A stretch of 15,089 nucleotides of DNA from Actinomycetota bacterium (GCA_005788585.1 SYBY01000325.1:1-15089), one strand, 5' to 3'. Counted from the stretch's first letter, positions 1-7,386 are shown. The notes: generated by a model not told the origin, from the sequence alone. Numbers and translations are program-made.

Positions 1-21
1 GCGTCCTGCAAGCTCGATCTC

Positions 22-27
22 GAGAGG
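22..27 (+). promoter_or_regulatory. Ribosome binding site of the glycosyltransferase gene
   Basis: GAGAGG lies 7 nt before the ATG at 35, a good Shine-Dalgarno distance, and supports that start. The window begins too close to show a promoter. Few other start codons here have such a clear site. Confidence 0.6.
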
Positions 28-34
28 TTTCTCC

Positions 35-1201
35 ATGCCCCGCATCACCATGGTGGGCGTCACCGCGCCCAGCCACGTCCTTCCCGGGCTCCCCGTCATC
101 GAGGAGCTCGTCCGCCGCGGCCACGACGTCACGTACGTCGTGGGCGACCGGCTCCGCGACCTCGTCGCCCCGACGGGCGCCCGTGTCCTGACCCACCCGT
201 CCATCCTGCCGAACCCCCAGTCCCCTGGCGGCGAGGTCTGGCCGGACGACATCATCGCCGCGCAGCGACTGTTCCTCGACGAGCAGATCGCGGTGCTCCC
301 GCACGTCCTCGACGACGGCCCCGCCGACCTCTACCTCTACGACATCGGCGGCTACGCCGGGAAGGTCGCGGCGCGGCACGCCGGGGTGCCGGCCGTCCAG
401 CTCTCGCCGACGTTCGTCGCGTGGGAGGGCTACGAGGAGGACATGGCCGCGTTCACCGCCGAGCGTGAGCAGCTGCCCGGCTTCACCGCGTACCGCGAGC
501 GGTTCGACGGCTGGATCGCGCCGTACGGGTTCGCACCCGACGGCGACGCGTTCGCGAGCCGGCCCGAGCACGCCGTCGCCCTCATCCCGAAGGTGATGCA
601 GCCGAACGCCGACCGGGTGCGCGAATCGATCCGGTTCGTCGGGACGGTGTTCGGACCCGCCGCCGCGCAGGGCTGGACGCCGCCGGGCGACGGGCGTCCC
701 ATCCTGTACATCGCGTTCGGCACGGCGTACCACGCCGATGCCGCGTTTCACCGCCGCTGCGTCGAGGCGTTCGCAGGCGACTGGCACGTGGTGATCTCCG
801 CCGGCGAGGGTGGCGACCTCGACGGCATCGGCCCGGTTCCGGACAGCGTGGAGCTGCACCGCTGGGTGCCGCAGGTCGCTGTCCTCGAGCACGCCGACGT
901 CTTCATCACCCACGCGGGGATGGGGTCGGCCGGTCAGGGGCTGTGGTGCGGGACCCCGATGGTCGCCATCCCGCAAGCCGTCGAGCAGTTCCAGAACGCG
1001 GACAGCCTCGTCGGGCTGGGCGTGGCGCGGCGGCTGGACATGGAGGACGCGACGGCCGGCGCGCTGCGTGAGGCGGTCACGGCGGTGCACGAGAGTCGCG
1101 CGGTGGCCGAGCGCGCGGCGGCGCTGCGCGACGAGGTCCGCGCGGGCGGTGGCACGAGCGGTGCGGCCGACGCGATCGAGGCGCTGCTGCCCGCGGCCTG
1201 A
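35..1201 (+). CDS. GT1 glycosyltransferase, macrolide glycosyltransferase (OleD/MGT)-like
   Basis: Probable UDP-sugar-dependent glycosyltransferase of family GT1, 388 aa, a normal length for MGT enzymes such as OleD. These soluble GT-B enzymes glucosylate macrolides, flavonoids and other small acceptors. The C-terminal nucleotide-sugar site is intact: WVPQ (277-280), HAGMGS (293-298) and the donor-binding PQAVEQ segment (313-318). The N-terminal acceptor domain resembles OleD as I recall it, with a shared SP-x2-VAW-x-GYEE segment (124-135). The Asp that partners the catalytic His is present (D103 in LYDIGGY). In place of the family's HGH motif this protein reads APSH, so the catalytic His position is Pro12, although the second His (H14) is kept. 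Activity may therefore be altered. A GAGAGG site precedes the ATG. The gene converges on the exonuclease III gene. The GT1 assignment is secure; the acceptor is unknown. Confidence 0.9.
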   Translation: MPRITMVGVTAPSHVLPGLPVIEELVRRGHDVTYVVGDRLRDLVAPTGARVLTHPSILPNPQSPGGEVWPDDIIAAQRLFLDEQIAVLPHVLDDGPADLYLYDIGGYAGKVAARHAGVPAVQLSPTFVAWEGYEEDMAAFTAEREQLPGFTAYRERFDGWIAPYGFAPDGDAFASRPEHAVALIPKVMQPNADRVRESIRFVGTVFGPAAAQGWTPPGDGRPILYIAFGTAYHADAAFHRRCVEAFAGDWHVVISAGEGGDLDGIGPVPDSVELHRWVPQVAVLEHADVFITHAGMGSAGQGLWCGTPMVAIPQAVEQFQNADSLVGLGVARRLDMEDATAGALREAVTAVHESRAVAERAAALRDEVRAGGGTSGAADAIEALLPAA

Positions 1202-1219
1202 CGTCGGGCCCCGTGGTTG

Positions 1220-1254
1220 CCGACGTTTTGCCCGCTCAGCGGGCAGAACGTCGG
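1220..1254. terminator. Long hairpin between convergent genes, probable bidirectional terminator
   Basis: Sixteen base pairs (1220-1235 with 1239-1254) close over a TCA triloop, with one G-U wobble at 1228/1246. The inner part is GCCCGC/GCGGGC and the outer part CCGACGTT/AACGTCGG. It lies in the 66-bp gap between the convergent stop codons of the glycosyltransferase and exonuclease III genes. No long T-tract follows on either side, so it is either a non-canonical intrinsic terminator or a 3'-end stabiliser. Confidence 0.7.
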
Positions 1255-1267
1255 CGGGGCGGCCGGC

Positions 1268-2137
1268 CTACTCCTTGGACTGCGGGAGCTTCGCCGTGCC
1301 CGGGCGCGCGGCGGGCGCGCTCGGCGGCGGGACCATCGGTCCGATGTCGCCGTCGGGCGCCTCGTCGAGGTCGACCATCACCGGGGCGTGGTCGCTCGGG
1401 CCCTTGCCCTTGCGCGCCTTGCGGTCGATCCACGCGGCCTGCACGCGCTCGGCGACCGCGTCGCCCGCGAGCGCGAGGTCGATCCGCATCCCCAGGTCCT
1501 TGTGGAACATGCCCGCGCGGTAGTCCCAGTAGGAGAAGACGCGCTCGGTCGGCCAGCGGTCGCGGACCACGTCGTGCAGGCCGACCGCCTGGAGGTCGGC
1601 CAGGGCCGAGCGCTCGGGTTCGGTGACGTGCGTGTGGCCCGCGTAGGCGGCCGGGTCGAAGACGTCGGCGTCGGTCGGCGCGATATTGATGTCGCCGAGG
1701 ACGACGGTCGTCGCGGGGTCACCCGCCGCGACGATGTCGCGCAGCCGCGCCAGCCAAGCGAGCTTGTACGCGTAGTGGTCGGAGTCCGGCTCGCGGCCGT
1801 TGGGGACGTAGACCGACGCGATGCGCAAACCGCCGCACGTCGCCCACACCGCCCGGGCTTCCTGGTGGGGGAAGCCGGGGCCGTCGGGCAGGCCGGGGAC
1901 GACGTCGTCGAGCCCGGCCTTCGACAGGATCGCGACGCCGTTCCACTGCGCCTCGCCGTGGAGCGCGACCTCGTACCCGCGCGCGGCCAGTTCCTCGGAG
2001 AACAGGGCGAGGAACGCGTCGTCGGCGAGCTTCGTCTCCTGGAGGCAGACAACGTCCGGCTGCCGCTCGTCGAGCCACGGCAGCAGCCGCGGGAGCCGCT
2101 GCTTGGCGGAGTTCACGTTCCACGTCGCAAGGCGCAT
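1268..2137 (-). CDS. xthA: Exodeoxyribonuclease III (AP endonuclease)
   Basis: DNA repair enzyme of the EEP/ExoIII family that cleaves at abasic sites and removes 3' blocking groups in base-excision repair. The 289-aa protein starts at the ATG at 2137, giving MRLATWNVNS as expected for ExoIII. The open frame runs further upstream, but that extension has no family similarity. Visible motifs in order are WNVNS, LQETK (metal-binding Glu), WNGVAIL, GDINIAPTD (catalytic Asp/Asn), RIDL and the terminal SDHAP with the catalytic His. After SDHAP a roughly 30-residue Pro/Ala-rich tail extends past the usual end. TACCCT lies 7 nt before the ATG and no Shine-Dalgarno sequence is evident, suggesting a leaderless transcript. 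The gene is downstream of and codirectional with the DUF5995 gene, 23 bp away. Confidence 0.95.
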   Translation of the reverse strand: MRLATWNVNSAKQRLPRLLPWLDERQPDVVCLQETKLADDAFLALFSEELAARGYEVALHGEAQWNGVAILSKAGLDDVVPGLPDGPGFPHQEARAVWATCGGLRIASVYVPNGREPDSDHYAYKLAWLARLRDIVAAGDPATTVVLGDINIAPTDADVFDPAAYAGHTHVTEPERSALADLQAVGLHDVVRDRWPTERVFSYWDYRAGMFHKDLGMRIDLALAGDAVAERVQAAWIDRKARKGKGPSDHAPVMVDLDEAPDGDIGPMVPPPSAPAARPGTAKLPQSKE

Positions 2138-2144
2138 GTCGCGC

Positions 2145-2150
2145 AGGGTA
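2145..2150 (-). promoter_or_regulatory. Candidate -10 element for xthA (leaderless)
   Basis: On the minus strand the sequence reads TACCCT, then 7 nt, then the ATG at 2137. A start site about 7 nt downstream would fall on the ATG. There is no recognisable -35. It lies in the 23-bp gap after the DUF5995 gene. Confidence 0.4.
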
Positions 2151-2160
2151 CGCGGCGCGG

Positions 2161-3027
2161 CTACGTGGCGTTCCGTGCCGCGCAGAGCGCGTTGCGGCGC
2201 GCCGGCGAGGTGATGCCCGTCCGGTACTTGAACGTCTCGACGAAGGTGTTCGCCCACGCCACGGCGTTCAGCTCGATCCGCCGGACGATCCGCGCCCGCG
2301 CGGGTGCGGTGCGGGCGCCGGTGAGCGCCACGGCGTTGGCCCACACCAGGTCGCGCCAGGCGTCGACCAGCGTCACGGCGACCTGCTTGTCGAAGTTGTT
2401 CGGGAACTGGAAGACCCGCATGTCGGGGTCGTCGTAGGCGATCGCGTCCGCGAGGATCCGGTCGTACTGCCGGGCCAGGACCTTCATGAAGATGTCGTGG
2501 TCACGGCGGCGGCTCGCCCCGTCCGGCGCACGGATCCCGGCGGCCTCCACCATGAACGCCATGTCCTGCTGGACGTGGGCGTTGATGCCGAGCAGGAGGT
2601 TGCCGATCCCCTGCACGCGACCGCGGTCGGCGGCTCCGAACGCGATGCGCCACGCCTTTGGGACCTCGCTGAGCCTGCCGGCCTTCCAGCGGTCCTCGGC
2701 CTGGAAGTACTGCGCGGCGAAGATCGCGTCCTCGCGGGCGAGCCAGTCGGGGTCGTCGAAGAGCTCGGGCTCCTCGCGCAGGCTCTTCGCGTACGCCTCG
2801 GTCACGTTGAGGTAGTTGCGCAGGAACAGCCCGTTGTGGTTGCACGTGCGGTCGTATCCGGCTAGGCGCTCGCGCATCTCGGTGAGCGTCACGTCGAGGC
2901 AGCTCGGGGCGGCATCGGGGCAGATCGCGAAAGGGTCGGTGTCGGCCCAGTCGGCGGCGGATGCCGGGGCGGTGGACAGCAGGCAGGCGGCGGCCGCAAC
3001 CGCGGCGAGCCGGGTTCGTCTCCTCAT
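2161..3027 (-). CDS. Secreted DUF5995-family protein
   Basis: Protein of 288 aa with an N-terminal signal peptide: MRRRTR, a hydrophobic Ala-rich core, and a likely signal peptidase site after PASA (about residue 24). The mature part is mostly helical and contains GNLLLGINAHVQQDM (142-156), which I recognise as the signature of DUF5995, an actinobacterial family of unknown function. The pattern of His and Asp residues (H151, D155, and RRRDHDIF near 173-180) could bind a metal, but that is only inference. Cys36, Cys43, Cys62 and the C-terminal Cys may form disulfides outside the cell. The ATG at 3027 is preferred over an upstream one at 3042 because it begins exactly at the signal peptide and has TACGGT 6 nt upstream. 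It lies downstream of the epimerase on the same strand, with a hairpin between them. Confidence 0.8.
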   Translation of the reverse strand: MRRRTRLAAVAAAACLLSTAPASAADWADTDPFAICPDAAPSCLDVTLTEMRERLAGYDRTCNHNGLFLRNYLNVTEAYAKSLREEPELFDDPDWLAREDAIFAAQYFQAEDRWKAGRLSEVPKAWRIAFGAADRGRVQGIGNLLLGINAHVQQDMAFMVEAAGIRAPDGASRRRDHDIFMKVLARQYDRILADAIAYDDPDMRVFQFPNNFDKQVAVTLVDAWRDLVWANAVALTGARTAPARARIVRRIELNAVAWANTFVETFKYRTGITSPARRNALCAARNAT

Positions 3028-3033
3028 GGGGAG

Positions 3034-3039
3034 ACCGTA
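3034..3039 (-). promoter_or_regulatory. Candidate -10 element for the DUF5995 gene (leaderless)
   Basis: Read on the minus strand, TACGGT is followed by 6 nt and the ATG at 3027. No good -35 lies at 16-19 nt. The surrounding 3040-3065 stretch is noticeably A/T-richer than its neighbours, as promoters in this genome would be. Confidence 0.45.
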
Positions 3040-3069
3040 CACAAAGATGACAATGCTCGTTGCCTGATG

Positions 3070-3106
3070 GTCGGGCTGCTCTGAGCCCGACGGCGCCCGG
3101 GGGCGC
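3070..3106 (-). terminator. Two adjacent hairpins after the epimerase gene
   Basis: GTCGGGCT (3070-3077) pairs with AGCCCGAC (3084-3091) around a 6-nt loop. Immediately beside it GCGCC/GGCGC forms a smaller stem (3093-3106). They sit just past the epimerase stop codon and before the DUF5995 promoter region, so they probably end epimerase transcription. No T-tract is present. Confidence 0.45.
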
Positions 3107-3123
3107 TGTGCGCGACCCCAGGC

Positions 3124-4152
3124 CTAGACCGTGACGACACCGCGCGAGAGCAAGCTCCGCGCGGTGTCCACCACCGCGTCCTCCACCGGCCGCGTCGACC
3201 AGCCCAGCAGCGTCCGGGCGCGCTCGCTGGAGTACTCCGTCTTCCGCCCGAGGTCCCCGGTGATCGTGCGGATCGCCGGGTCGAACATTCCCATGGCCCG
3301 GACCGCGAAGTTCGGGGCGACCCGCGTCGGCACCTTGCGGGCCTCGTCGCCGAGGCGGTCCTTCAGGATCGCTGCGGTCTCGCTCGTCCACAGGAACCGG
3401 TCGGTGGCGAGGAAGCGCTTCCCGCCGGCCTCGGGGTGGGTCATCGCGCGAACGTGCAGGTCGGCGACGTCCCGGACGTCGACGTAGGTGAAGCCGAGCT
3501 TCGGCGCCGCGGGCACCTTCCCGCCCAGCAGCCGCTCGATGAGCTGCACGGAGTAGGAGAAGTCGTCGCTGAGCACCGGGCCGACGATGAGGCCCGGGTT
3601 GACCACCGCGAGGCGGTCCTCGGCGCCGCGCTCGCGCACGAACCGCCACGCCTCGCGTTCGGCGATGGTCTTCGACCGGACGTACGGTGTCAACGAGGTG
3701 TCCTCGCCGTCGTTCCAGTCGTCCTCGGTCAGCACGTCGCCCGGCGCGCCGCTGACGGCGGCGATCGACGAGGTCAGGACGATCCGCTCGACGCCCGCGT
3801 CCAGTGCGGCGCCGAGCACCCGCAGCGCCCCGTCGCGTGCGGGGACGATGAGTTCGTCGGGGTCCTTCGGCTGTGCGGGCGGGAAGGGCGAGGCGATGTG
3901 CAGGACGTAGCGGCACCCCGCGACGGCCTCGGCCCAGCCGTCGTCGGACAGCAGGTCGGCGGCCACGACCGACAGCCGGTCGCCCGGGTCGGGGATCGCG
4001 TTCGCGAGCGCCGCGCGCACCGCCTCCTCGCGGGCGACATCGCGCACGGTCGTGCGGACCGTGTAGCCGCGGTCGAGCAGCGTGGCGATGCACCAACCGC
4101 CGAGGTAGCCCGTGCCGCCGGTGACGAGCACGGTGTCGTCTGAAGGGCTCAT
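3124..4152 (-). CDS. NAD(P)-dependent epimerase/dehydratase, aldehyde- or dihydroflavonol-reductase-like (extended SDR)
   Basis: Extended short-chain dehydrogenase/reductase of 342 aa. The Rossmann nucleotide-binding motif TGGTGYLG is at 11-18. TSS (127-129) supplies the catalytic Ser, and YVRSK (157-161) is the catalytic YxxxK. The overall pattern (RTTVRD after the second strand, HIASPF near 85-90, NPGLIVGP near 185) resembles dihydroflavonol-4-reductase and the bacterial aldehyde/ketone reductases of that group, which reduce a carbonyl with NAD(P)H. Arg residues at the end of the second strand (R33, R37) hint at NADPH preference. The substrate is unknown. TAGTGT lies 6 nt before the ATG on the coding strand. 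The gene is divergent from the metalloprotease gene, with 84 bp between starts. Confidence 0.9.
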   Translation of the reverse strand: MSPSDDTVLVTGGTGYLGGWCIATLLDRGYTVRTTVRDVAREEAVRAALANAIPDPGDRLSVVAADLLSDDGWAEAVAGCRYVLHIASPFPPAQPKDPDELIVPARDGALRVLGAALDAGVERIVLTSSIAAVSGAPGDVLTEDDWNDGEDTSLTPYVRSKTIAEREAWRFVRERGAEDRLAVVNPGLIVGPVLSDDFSYSVQLIERLLGGKVPAAPKLGFTYVDVRDVADLHVRAMTHPEAGGKRFLATDRFLWTSETAAILKDRLGDEARKVPTRVAPNFAVRAMGMFDPAIRTITGDLGRKTEYSSERARTLLGWSTRPVEDAVVDTARSLLSRGVVTV

Positions 4153-4158
4153 GGGCGC

Positions 4159-4164
4159 ACACTA
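4159..4164 (-). promoter_or_regulatory. Candidate -10 element for the epimerase gene (leaderless)
   Basis: On the minus strand TAGTGT is followed by 6 nt and the ATG at 4152. There is no Shine-Dalgarno sequence in the 6-nt interval. No clear -35 is visible. Confidence 0.45.
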
Positions 4165-4236
4165 CCTGCGACAGCCGGCCAGCCCGCGGCATCGTCGCGC
4201 AACCGTGCGACTCGCGCCGCCGACACATGCCGGGCG

Positions 4237-4872
4237 ATGATCTGCCGCCTTGCCGTCGTCCTCCTCTGCGCCGCCGCATGCGCGCTGACGCCCGCCGCGG
4301 CGTCCGCCTTCGTGCTCGACCGCCACACCGGGCCCTTCACCAACCCGCCGGTGGGCGGGCTGCGCGCGAGCGTCCCGATTACCGGGAGCGCGGCAGGGGC
4401 GCCCTACATCCCGGAGCTGTGGAAGGCATCGGTGCGGTACTGGGGCGGGGTGCCGAAGAGCTGCACCCGCGGCATCCAGATGAAGCTGTCGACCGACGAC
4501 AGCGACGCCGACCCCGCGGACACCGAGACCTCGGCGTGGGTCTACGACGGCGAGCTGTGCTCGATCTACCTCAACGTGCACAACACCGAGTGGCCGATCA
4601 CGCCCGAGACCGCCTACACATGGTGCGTCGTCGTCACGCACGAGGCCGGGCACATGCACGGCCTGAACCACAGCCACAACAAGCAGAACCTCATGTCCGG
4701 CGACTGGATCCCGGACGCGACGCCAGAGTGCAACCGCTTCACGCTCAACGGCGAGATCTACCTGCCGAAGATCGACGACCCCTACTACGACAAGCGGGGG
4801 CGCCGCCGCACCGCTGCGCAGCGTGAGGCGTACCTCGAGCGGCGCAAGGCGGTCAGCCGCCGGGCACGGTGA
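4237..4872 (+). CDS. Small secreted matrixin-like zinc metalloprotease
   Basis: Predicted exported zinc peptidase, 211 aa. The first 24 residues form a signal peptide (MICRLAVVLLC core, cleavage after AASA). The full metzincin zinc-binding motif HExxHxxGxxH is present as HEAGHMHGLNH (135-145), with His135, His139 and His145 as ligands and Glu136 as the base. It is followed by NLMSG (151-155), whose Met153 fits the Met-turn. The spacing resembles matrixins (M10). Cys76, Cys108, Cys130 and Cys165 may form two disulfides. No propeptide with a cysteine switch and no extra C-terminal domain is visible; the last about 25 residues are highly basic. The ATG is chosen because the signal peptide begins there, and no clear ribosome binding site is seen. 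It could be a degenerate or host-protein-specific member. The zinc site is clear; its target is not known. Confidence 0.8.
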   Translation: MICRLAVVLLCAAACALTPAAASAFVLDRHTGPFTNPPVGGLRASVPITGSAAGAPYIPELWKASVRYWGGVPKSCTRGIQMKLSTDDSDADPADTETSAWVYDGELCSIYLNVHNTEWPITPETAYTWCVVVTHEAGHMHGLNHSHNKQNLMSGDWIPDATPECNRFTLNGEIYLPKIDDPYYDKRGRRRTAAQREAYLERRKAVSRRAR

Positions 4873-4927
4873 CCCGGGTGGGGATCGAAGGCGCGGGGAT
4901 AAACACAGCTACACAACCGTGGAGTGG

Positions 4928-4933
4928 TAGAAT
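4928..4933 (+). promoter_or_regulatory. Candidate -10 element for the rhodanese gene (leaderless)
   Basis: TAGAAT (5 of 6 to TATAAT) ends 8 nt before the ATG at 4942, inside a locally A/T-rich stretch (4899-4933). It is the best -10 match in the window. No convincing -35 lies 16-19 nt upstream. Confidence 0.5.
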
Positions 4934-4941
4934 GCCGGATC

Positions 4942-5265
4942 ATGTTCTTCACTCGCACCCCCTCCATCTCTCCATCCGAGGCGCGTGAACGCCAGCACCG
5001 CGGCGACCTCGTGCTCGTCGACGTCCGTGAGCCCGCCGAGACCGCCGCCGCCCGGATCCCGGGTGCCCGCACGATTCCGCTCGGCCAGCTCGGCGGCAGG
5101 CTGGGCGAGCTCGACACCGGGAAGCCCGTGGCCTTCGTCTGCCGCTCGGGCGCCCGGAGCGGGCAGGCCACCAAGGCGGCGGCGAAGGCCGGCCTGGACG
5201 CCGTGAATGTCAGCGGCGGGCTCATGGCCTGGTCGCGCGAGGGGCTGCCGGTCAAGCGCGGCTGA
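4942..5265 (+). CDS. Single-domain rhodanese-like sulfurtransferase
   Basis: A 107-aa protein made of one rhodanese domain. Such proteins carry a persulfide on the active-site Cys and move sulfur or act in thiol and cyanide chemistry in the cytoplasm. Visible motifs are LVDVREPAE (25-33), the PGA turn with IPLGQL, and the active-site loop CRSGARS (67-73, Cys67), followed by the GGLMAW signature near the C-terminus. The ATG at 4942 is preferred over a GTG at 4924: the GTG lies upstream of, and partly before, the probable -10, and adds no domain sequence. No thioredoxin, membrane or second rhodanese domain is fused. It converges on the TetR gene with only 7 bp between stop codons. Confidence 0.93.
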   Translation: MFFTRTPSISPSEARERQHRGDLVLVDVREPAETAAARIPGARTIPLGQLGGRLGELDTGKPVAFVCRSGARSGQATKAAAKAGLDAVNVSGGLMAWSREGLPVKRG

Positions 5266-5272
5266 TCCCGGG

Positions 5273-5911
5273 CTACGGCGTCTGCGCGCGGTCGAGCACG
5301 TCGCCGGCCGCCCGCAGCAGGAACGGCTTCATGCTCTCCCAGCGCGCGTCGAGCTCTTCGCGCCCTGAGATCGGGTAGGCGATCACGAGCCCGCGGATGA
5401 GCGCGACCGCCGCGTCGATCAGTGGCACGAAGTCGGGCGACTCGGCCTCCTCGGGGAAGAGCGTCCCGGCCGTGACGTGGACGATGGTGTTCAGCCGGTC
5501 CTCGAGCTCGTGCAGCGGTTCGGCCAGCTCGGGTTCGCTCCAGACCGCCGCCCACACCTGGACGGCGGCCAGCGCCCGCGGGGATGTGAACGTCTCCCAT
5601 GCGCGGTCGAGGACCGCCTCGCGCTCGGCCGGGGTGCGCAGGGCGGCGAGGTCGACGGCGTCGAGCGCCTCGTCGGCCAGGGCGGTGGCGAGCTGGGTGA
5701 CGGCGTCGACGAGCAGGACCTCGCGGGTCGCGAAGTGATGCATGAGCGTGCTCTGCGCGACGCCGGCGCGCTCGGCCACGCTGCGGGTCGTCAGGGCCGC
5801 GTAGCCGTCCTGGACCAGGCACTCCGCGGCCGCTTCGACGATCGCCAGGCGGGTCGCGGCGCGCTGCTCGGCCCGGGTGACCCGGCGCCCCGATGACGTT
5901 TCGTCGATCAC
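5273..5911 (-). CDS. TetR-family transcriptional regulator
   Basis: DNA-binding repressor of 212 aa. The N-terminal helix-turn-helix runs through about residues 20-67, with the typical pattern LTTRSVAERAG followed by VAQSTLMHHF and a Lys/Arg-poor boundary. The remaining about 145 residues form the usual all-helical ligand-binding and dimerisation domain; its ligand cannot be read from sequence. The start is a GTG at 5911, because no ATG fits and the HTH needs the residues that follow it. This start codon lies inside a perfect 16-bp palindrome. A second copy lies 37 bp further on, toward the divergent kinase gene. The arrangement is typical of a repressor controlling itself and its divergent neighbour, here the kinase-hydrolase pair. 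Confidence 0.93.
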   Translation of the reverse strand: MIDETSSGRRVTRAEQRAATRLAIVEAAAECLVQDGYAALTTRSVAERAGVAQSTLMHHFATREVLLVDAVTQLATALADEALDAVDLAALRTPAEREAVLDRAWETFTSPRALAAVQVWAAVWSEPELAEPLHELEDRLNTIVHVTAGTLFPEEAESPDFVPLIDAAVALIRGLVIAYPISGREELDARWESMKPFLLRAAGDVLDRAQTP

Positions 5912-5923
5912 GTGATCGATGAT
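5900..5923. promoter_or_regulatory. TetR operator candidate, site 1
   Basis: A perfect 16-bp palindrome, TCGATCACGTGATCGA, spans 5904-5919 within a 19-bp sequence (5900-5918) repeated at 5937-5955 with one mismatch. It covers the GTG start codon of the TetR gene. Bound repressor would block its transcription start or early elongation. Confidence 0.7.
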
Positions 5924-5936
5924 GCTACTGTTCCGC

Positions 5937-5960
5937 TTCGTCGATCAGGTGATCGGCGAA
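5937..5960. promoter_or_regulatory. TetR operator candidate, site 2
   Basis: A 24-bp imperfect palindrome with ends TTCG/CGAA and core CGATCAGGTGATCG. It matches site 1 at 18 of 19 positions, 37 bp away, and ends 28 bp before the kinase start codon, where it would overlap that gene's promoter or leader. Confidence 0.7.
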
Positions 5961-5974
5961 ATGGACCCGGATCA

Positions 5975-5983
5975 GGACGAGGG
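5975..5983 (+). promoter_or_regulatory. Ribosome binding site deciding the kinase GTG start
   Basis: GGACGAGGG ends 5 nt before the GTG at 5989. This supports the non-ATG start and shows that this transcript has a leader, unlike several neighbours. Confidence 0.6.
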
Positions 5984-5988
5984 CGATC

Positions 5989-7386
5989 GTGAGCAAGATC
6001 AAGGGCGGACGCCTGCGGCGCGCCGCGGCGGTGACCGGCACGGCTGCCGAGGTGGCGGCGCGCAACGCGACCGCGCGCGCGGTCGCGAAGACCAGCTCGA
6101 ACGAGGCCCGGCGCAGCGCGGCCAACCGGCAGCAGCTGAAGTCCGCGCAGGCGCTCGTCAAGGTCCTGGGCGGGATGCGCGGCGCGGCGATGAAGGTCGG
6201 GCAGACGCTCTCGGCGGTCGATCTCGGCCTCGTCCCCGAGGAGATCCGGCCCGAGTTCCAGGAGATCCTCGCCCAGCTCCAGCAGGACGGCAAGGCGATG
6301 CCGTTCGGCAAGATCCGCAAGGTCATCGAGGAGGACCTGGGCGACACCCTCGACGCGCTGTTCGCAGACGTCGATCCCGAGCCGCTGGCCGCCGCGTCGA
6401 TCGGCCAGGTCCACCGGGCGCGCACGCTCGACGGCCGCGGGGTCGTCATCAAGGTCCAGTACCCCGGCATCGCCGAGGCGATCCACGCCGACATGCAGAA
6501 CCTCAAGCTCGGGCTGAAGCTGCTGAGCGCCATCGCTCCGGGCATCGACACGGGCGCGATCGCCGACGAGGTGCGCGAGCGCATCGCCGAGGAGCTCGAC
6601 TACGAGCTGGAGGCGCAGAACCAGCGTGCGATGGCGCGCGTGTACCGCGACCACCCCTTCATCTTGGTTCCGGACGTCGTGACCTCGCTGTGCAGCGAGC
6701 GGGTGATCGTCAGCGACTACGTCGCCGGTCGCCGCTTCGCCGAACTGCGCGACGCGCCGCGCGAGGTCCGCGACCGCGCCGGCGAGATCCTCGTGCGCTT
6801 CTATCTCAACGGGCCGTTCCGTCACCGCCTGCTCAACGGCGACCCGCATCCGGGCAACGTCCTCTGGGCCGACGACGGGCGCCTCGCGTTCCTGGACTTC
6901 GGGTTCTTCAAGCGGATCGGCGACCGGGAGCTCGGCGAGCTGCTGGCCTCCAACCGCGCCGTGCACGAGCAGGATGCCGACGCGCTGTTCGCGGTGATGA
7001 CGTCGGCGGGGGTGGTCACGCCCGACCCCGCGCTCGCGCAGCCGTTCCTCGAGCACTACGACGCGATCCTCGGCTGGCTCATGGTCGACGAGCCGCTGAC
7101 CATCGACACCTCGCGCACCGCCGACATGATGCGCCGCTACACCGAGCTGCGCCGCGCGGAGGGCTTCGGCTCGCTCGAGCTGCCCGCCGAGCACTTCGTG
7201 ATGATGCGCGCGGTCATGCTGCTCATCGGCCTGCTCGGACAGCTCGGAGCGACGAACGTCTGGCTCGACACCGCGCGGGAATGGCTGCTGGGCGACGAGC
7301 CGGGCACGGAGCTCGGCCGCCAGGAGGCCGCGTTCTTCGCCGACCTGCCGTATTCCGAGGGCACGCCCGTCGCGCAGCCCGCGTAG
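5989..7386 (+). CDS. ABC1/AarF/UbiB-family atypical kinase
   Basis: Member of the ABC1 (ADCK/UbiB) protein-kinase-like family, 465 aa, read from a GTG with a good ribosome binding site. Family members bind ATP and act, often as ATPases, in quinone or isoprenoid-lipid metabolism. Diagnostic features are present in order: MKVGQT with the KxGQ motif (69-72), the Ala-rich loop [11 protein letters not shown] (134-144) that replaces the glycine loop, the ATP-contacting Lys in VVIKVQYPG (K155), [10 protein letters not shown] (202-211), GDPHPGNVL with the catalytic Asp (284-292) and LDFGFF (302-307). No C-terminal membrane helices of the UbiB type are obvious, although residues 203-218 of the C-lobe ([13 protein letters not shown] near 405) are hydrophobic. 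TetR operators lie upstream. The metallo-hydrolase starts 12 bp downstream and is probably cotranscribed. The lipid or quinone target is not known. Confidence 0.92.
   Translation: MSKIKGGRLRRAAAVTGTAAEVAARNATARAVAKTSSNEARRSAANRQQLKSAQALVKVLGGMRGAAMKVGQTLSAVDLGLVPEEIRPEFQEILAQLQQDGKAMPFGKIRKVIEEDLGDTLDALFADVDPEPLAAASIGQVHRARTLDGRGVVIKVQYPGIAEAIHADMQNLKLGLKLLSAIAPGIDTGAIADEVRERIAEELDYELEAQNQRAMARVYRDHPFILVPDVVTSLCSERVIVSDYVAGRRFAELRDAPREVRDRAGEILVRFYLNGPFRHRLLNGDPHPGNVLWADDGRLAFLDFGFFKRIGDRELGELLASNRAVHEQDADALFAVMTSAGVVTPDPALAQPFLEHYDAILGWLMVDEPLTIDTSRTADMMRRYTELRRAEGFGSLELPAEHFVMMRAVMLLIGLLGQLGATNVWLDTAREWLLGDEPGTELGRQEAAFFADLPYSEGTPVAQPA

Noticed and set aside
2138..2344. 69-residue N-terminal extension of exonuclease III
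   Set aside because: Family members begin with the MRLATWNVNS strand. The extension overlaps the DUF5995 gene and has no similarity to the family.
3048..3053. TTGTCA (minus strand) as a -35 for the DUF5995 gene
   Set aside because: The spacer to TACGGT would be only 8 bp, far too short for a sigma-70-type promoter.
2501..4279. 592-residue minus-strand frame across the DUF5995 and epimerase genes
   Set aside because: It is another frame of the same strand as two recognised genes, and its translation is Arg/Gly-rich with no motif.
4860..4877. Possible terminator CCGGG/CCCGG after the metalloprotease gene
   Set aside because: It is only a 5-bp stem that includes the stop codon in its loop, with no T-tract; this is common by chance at this GC content.
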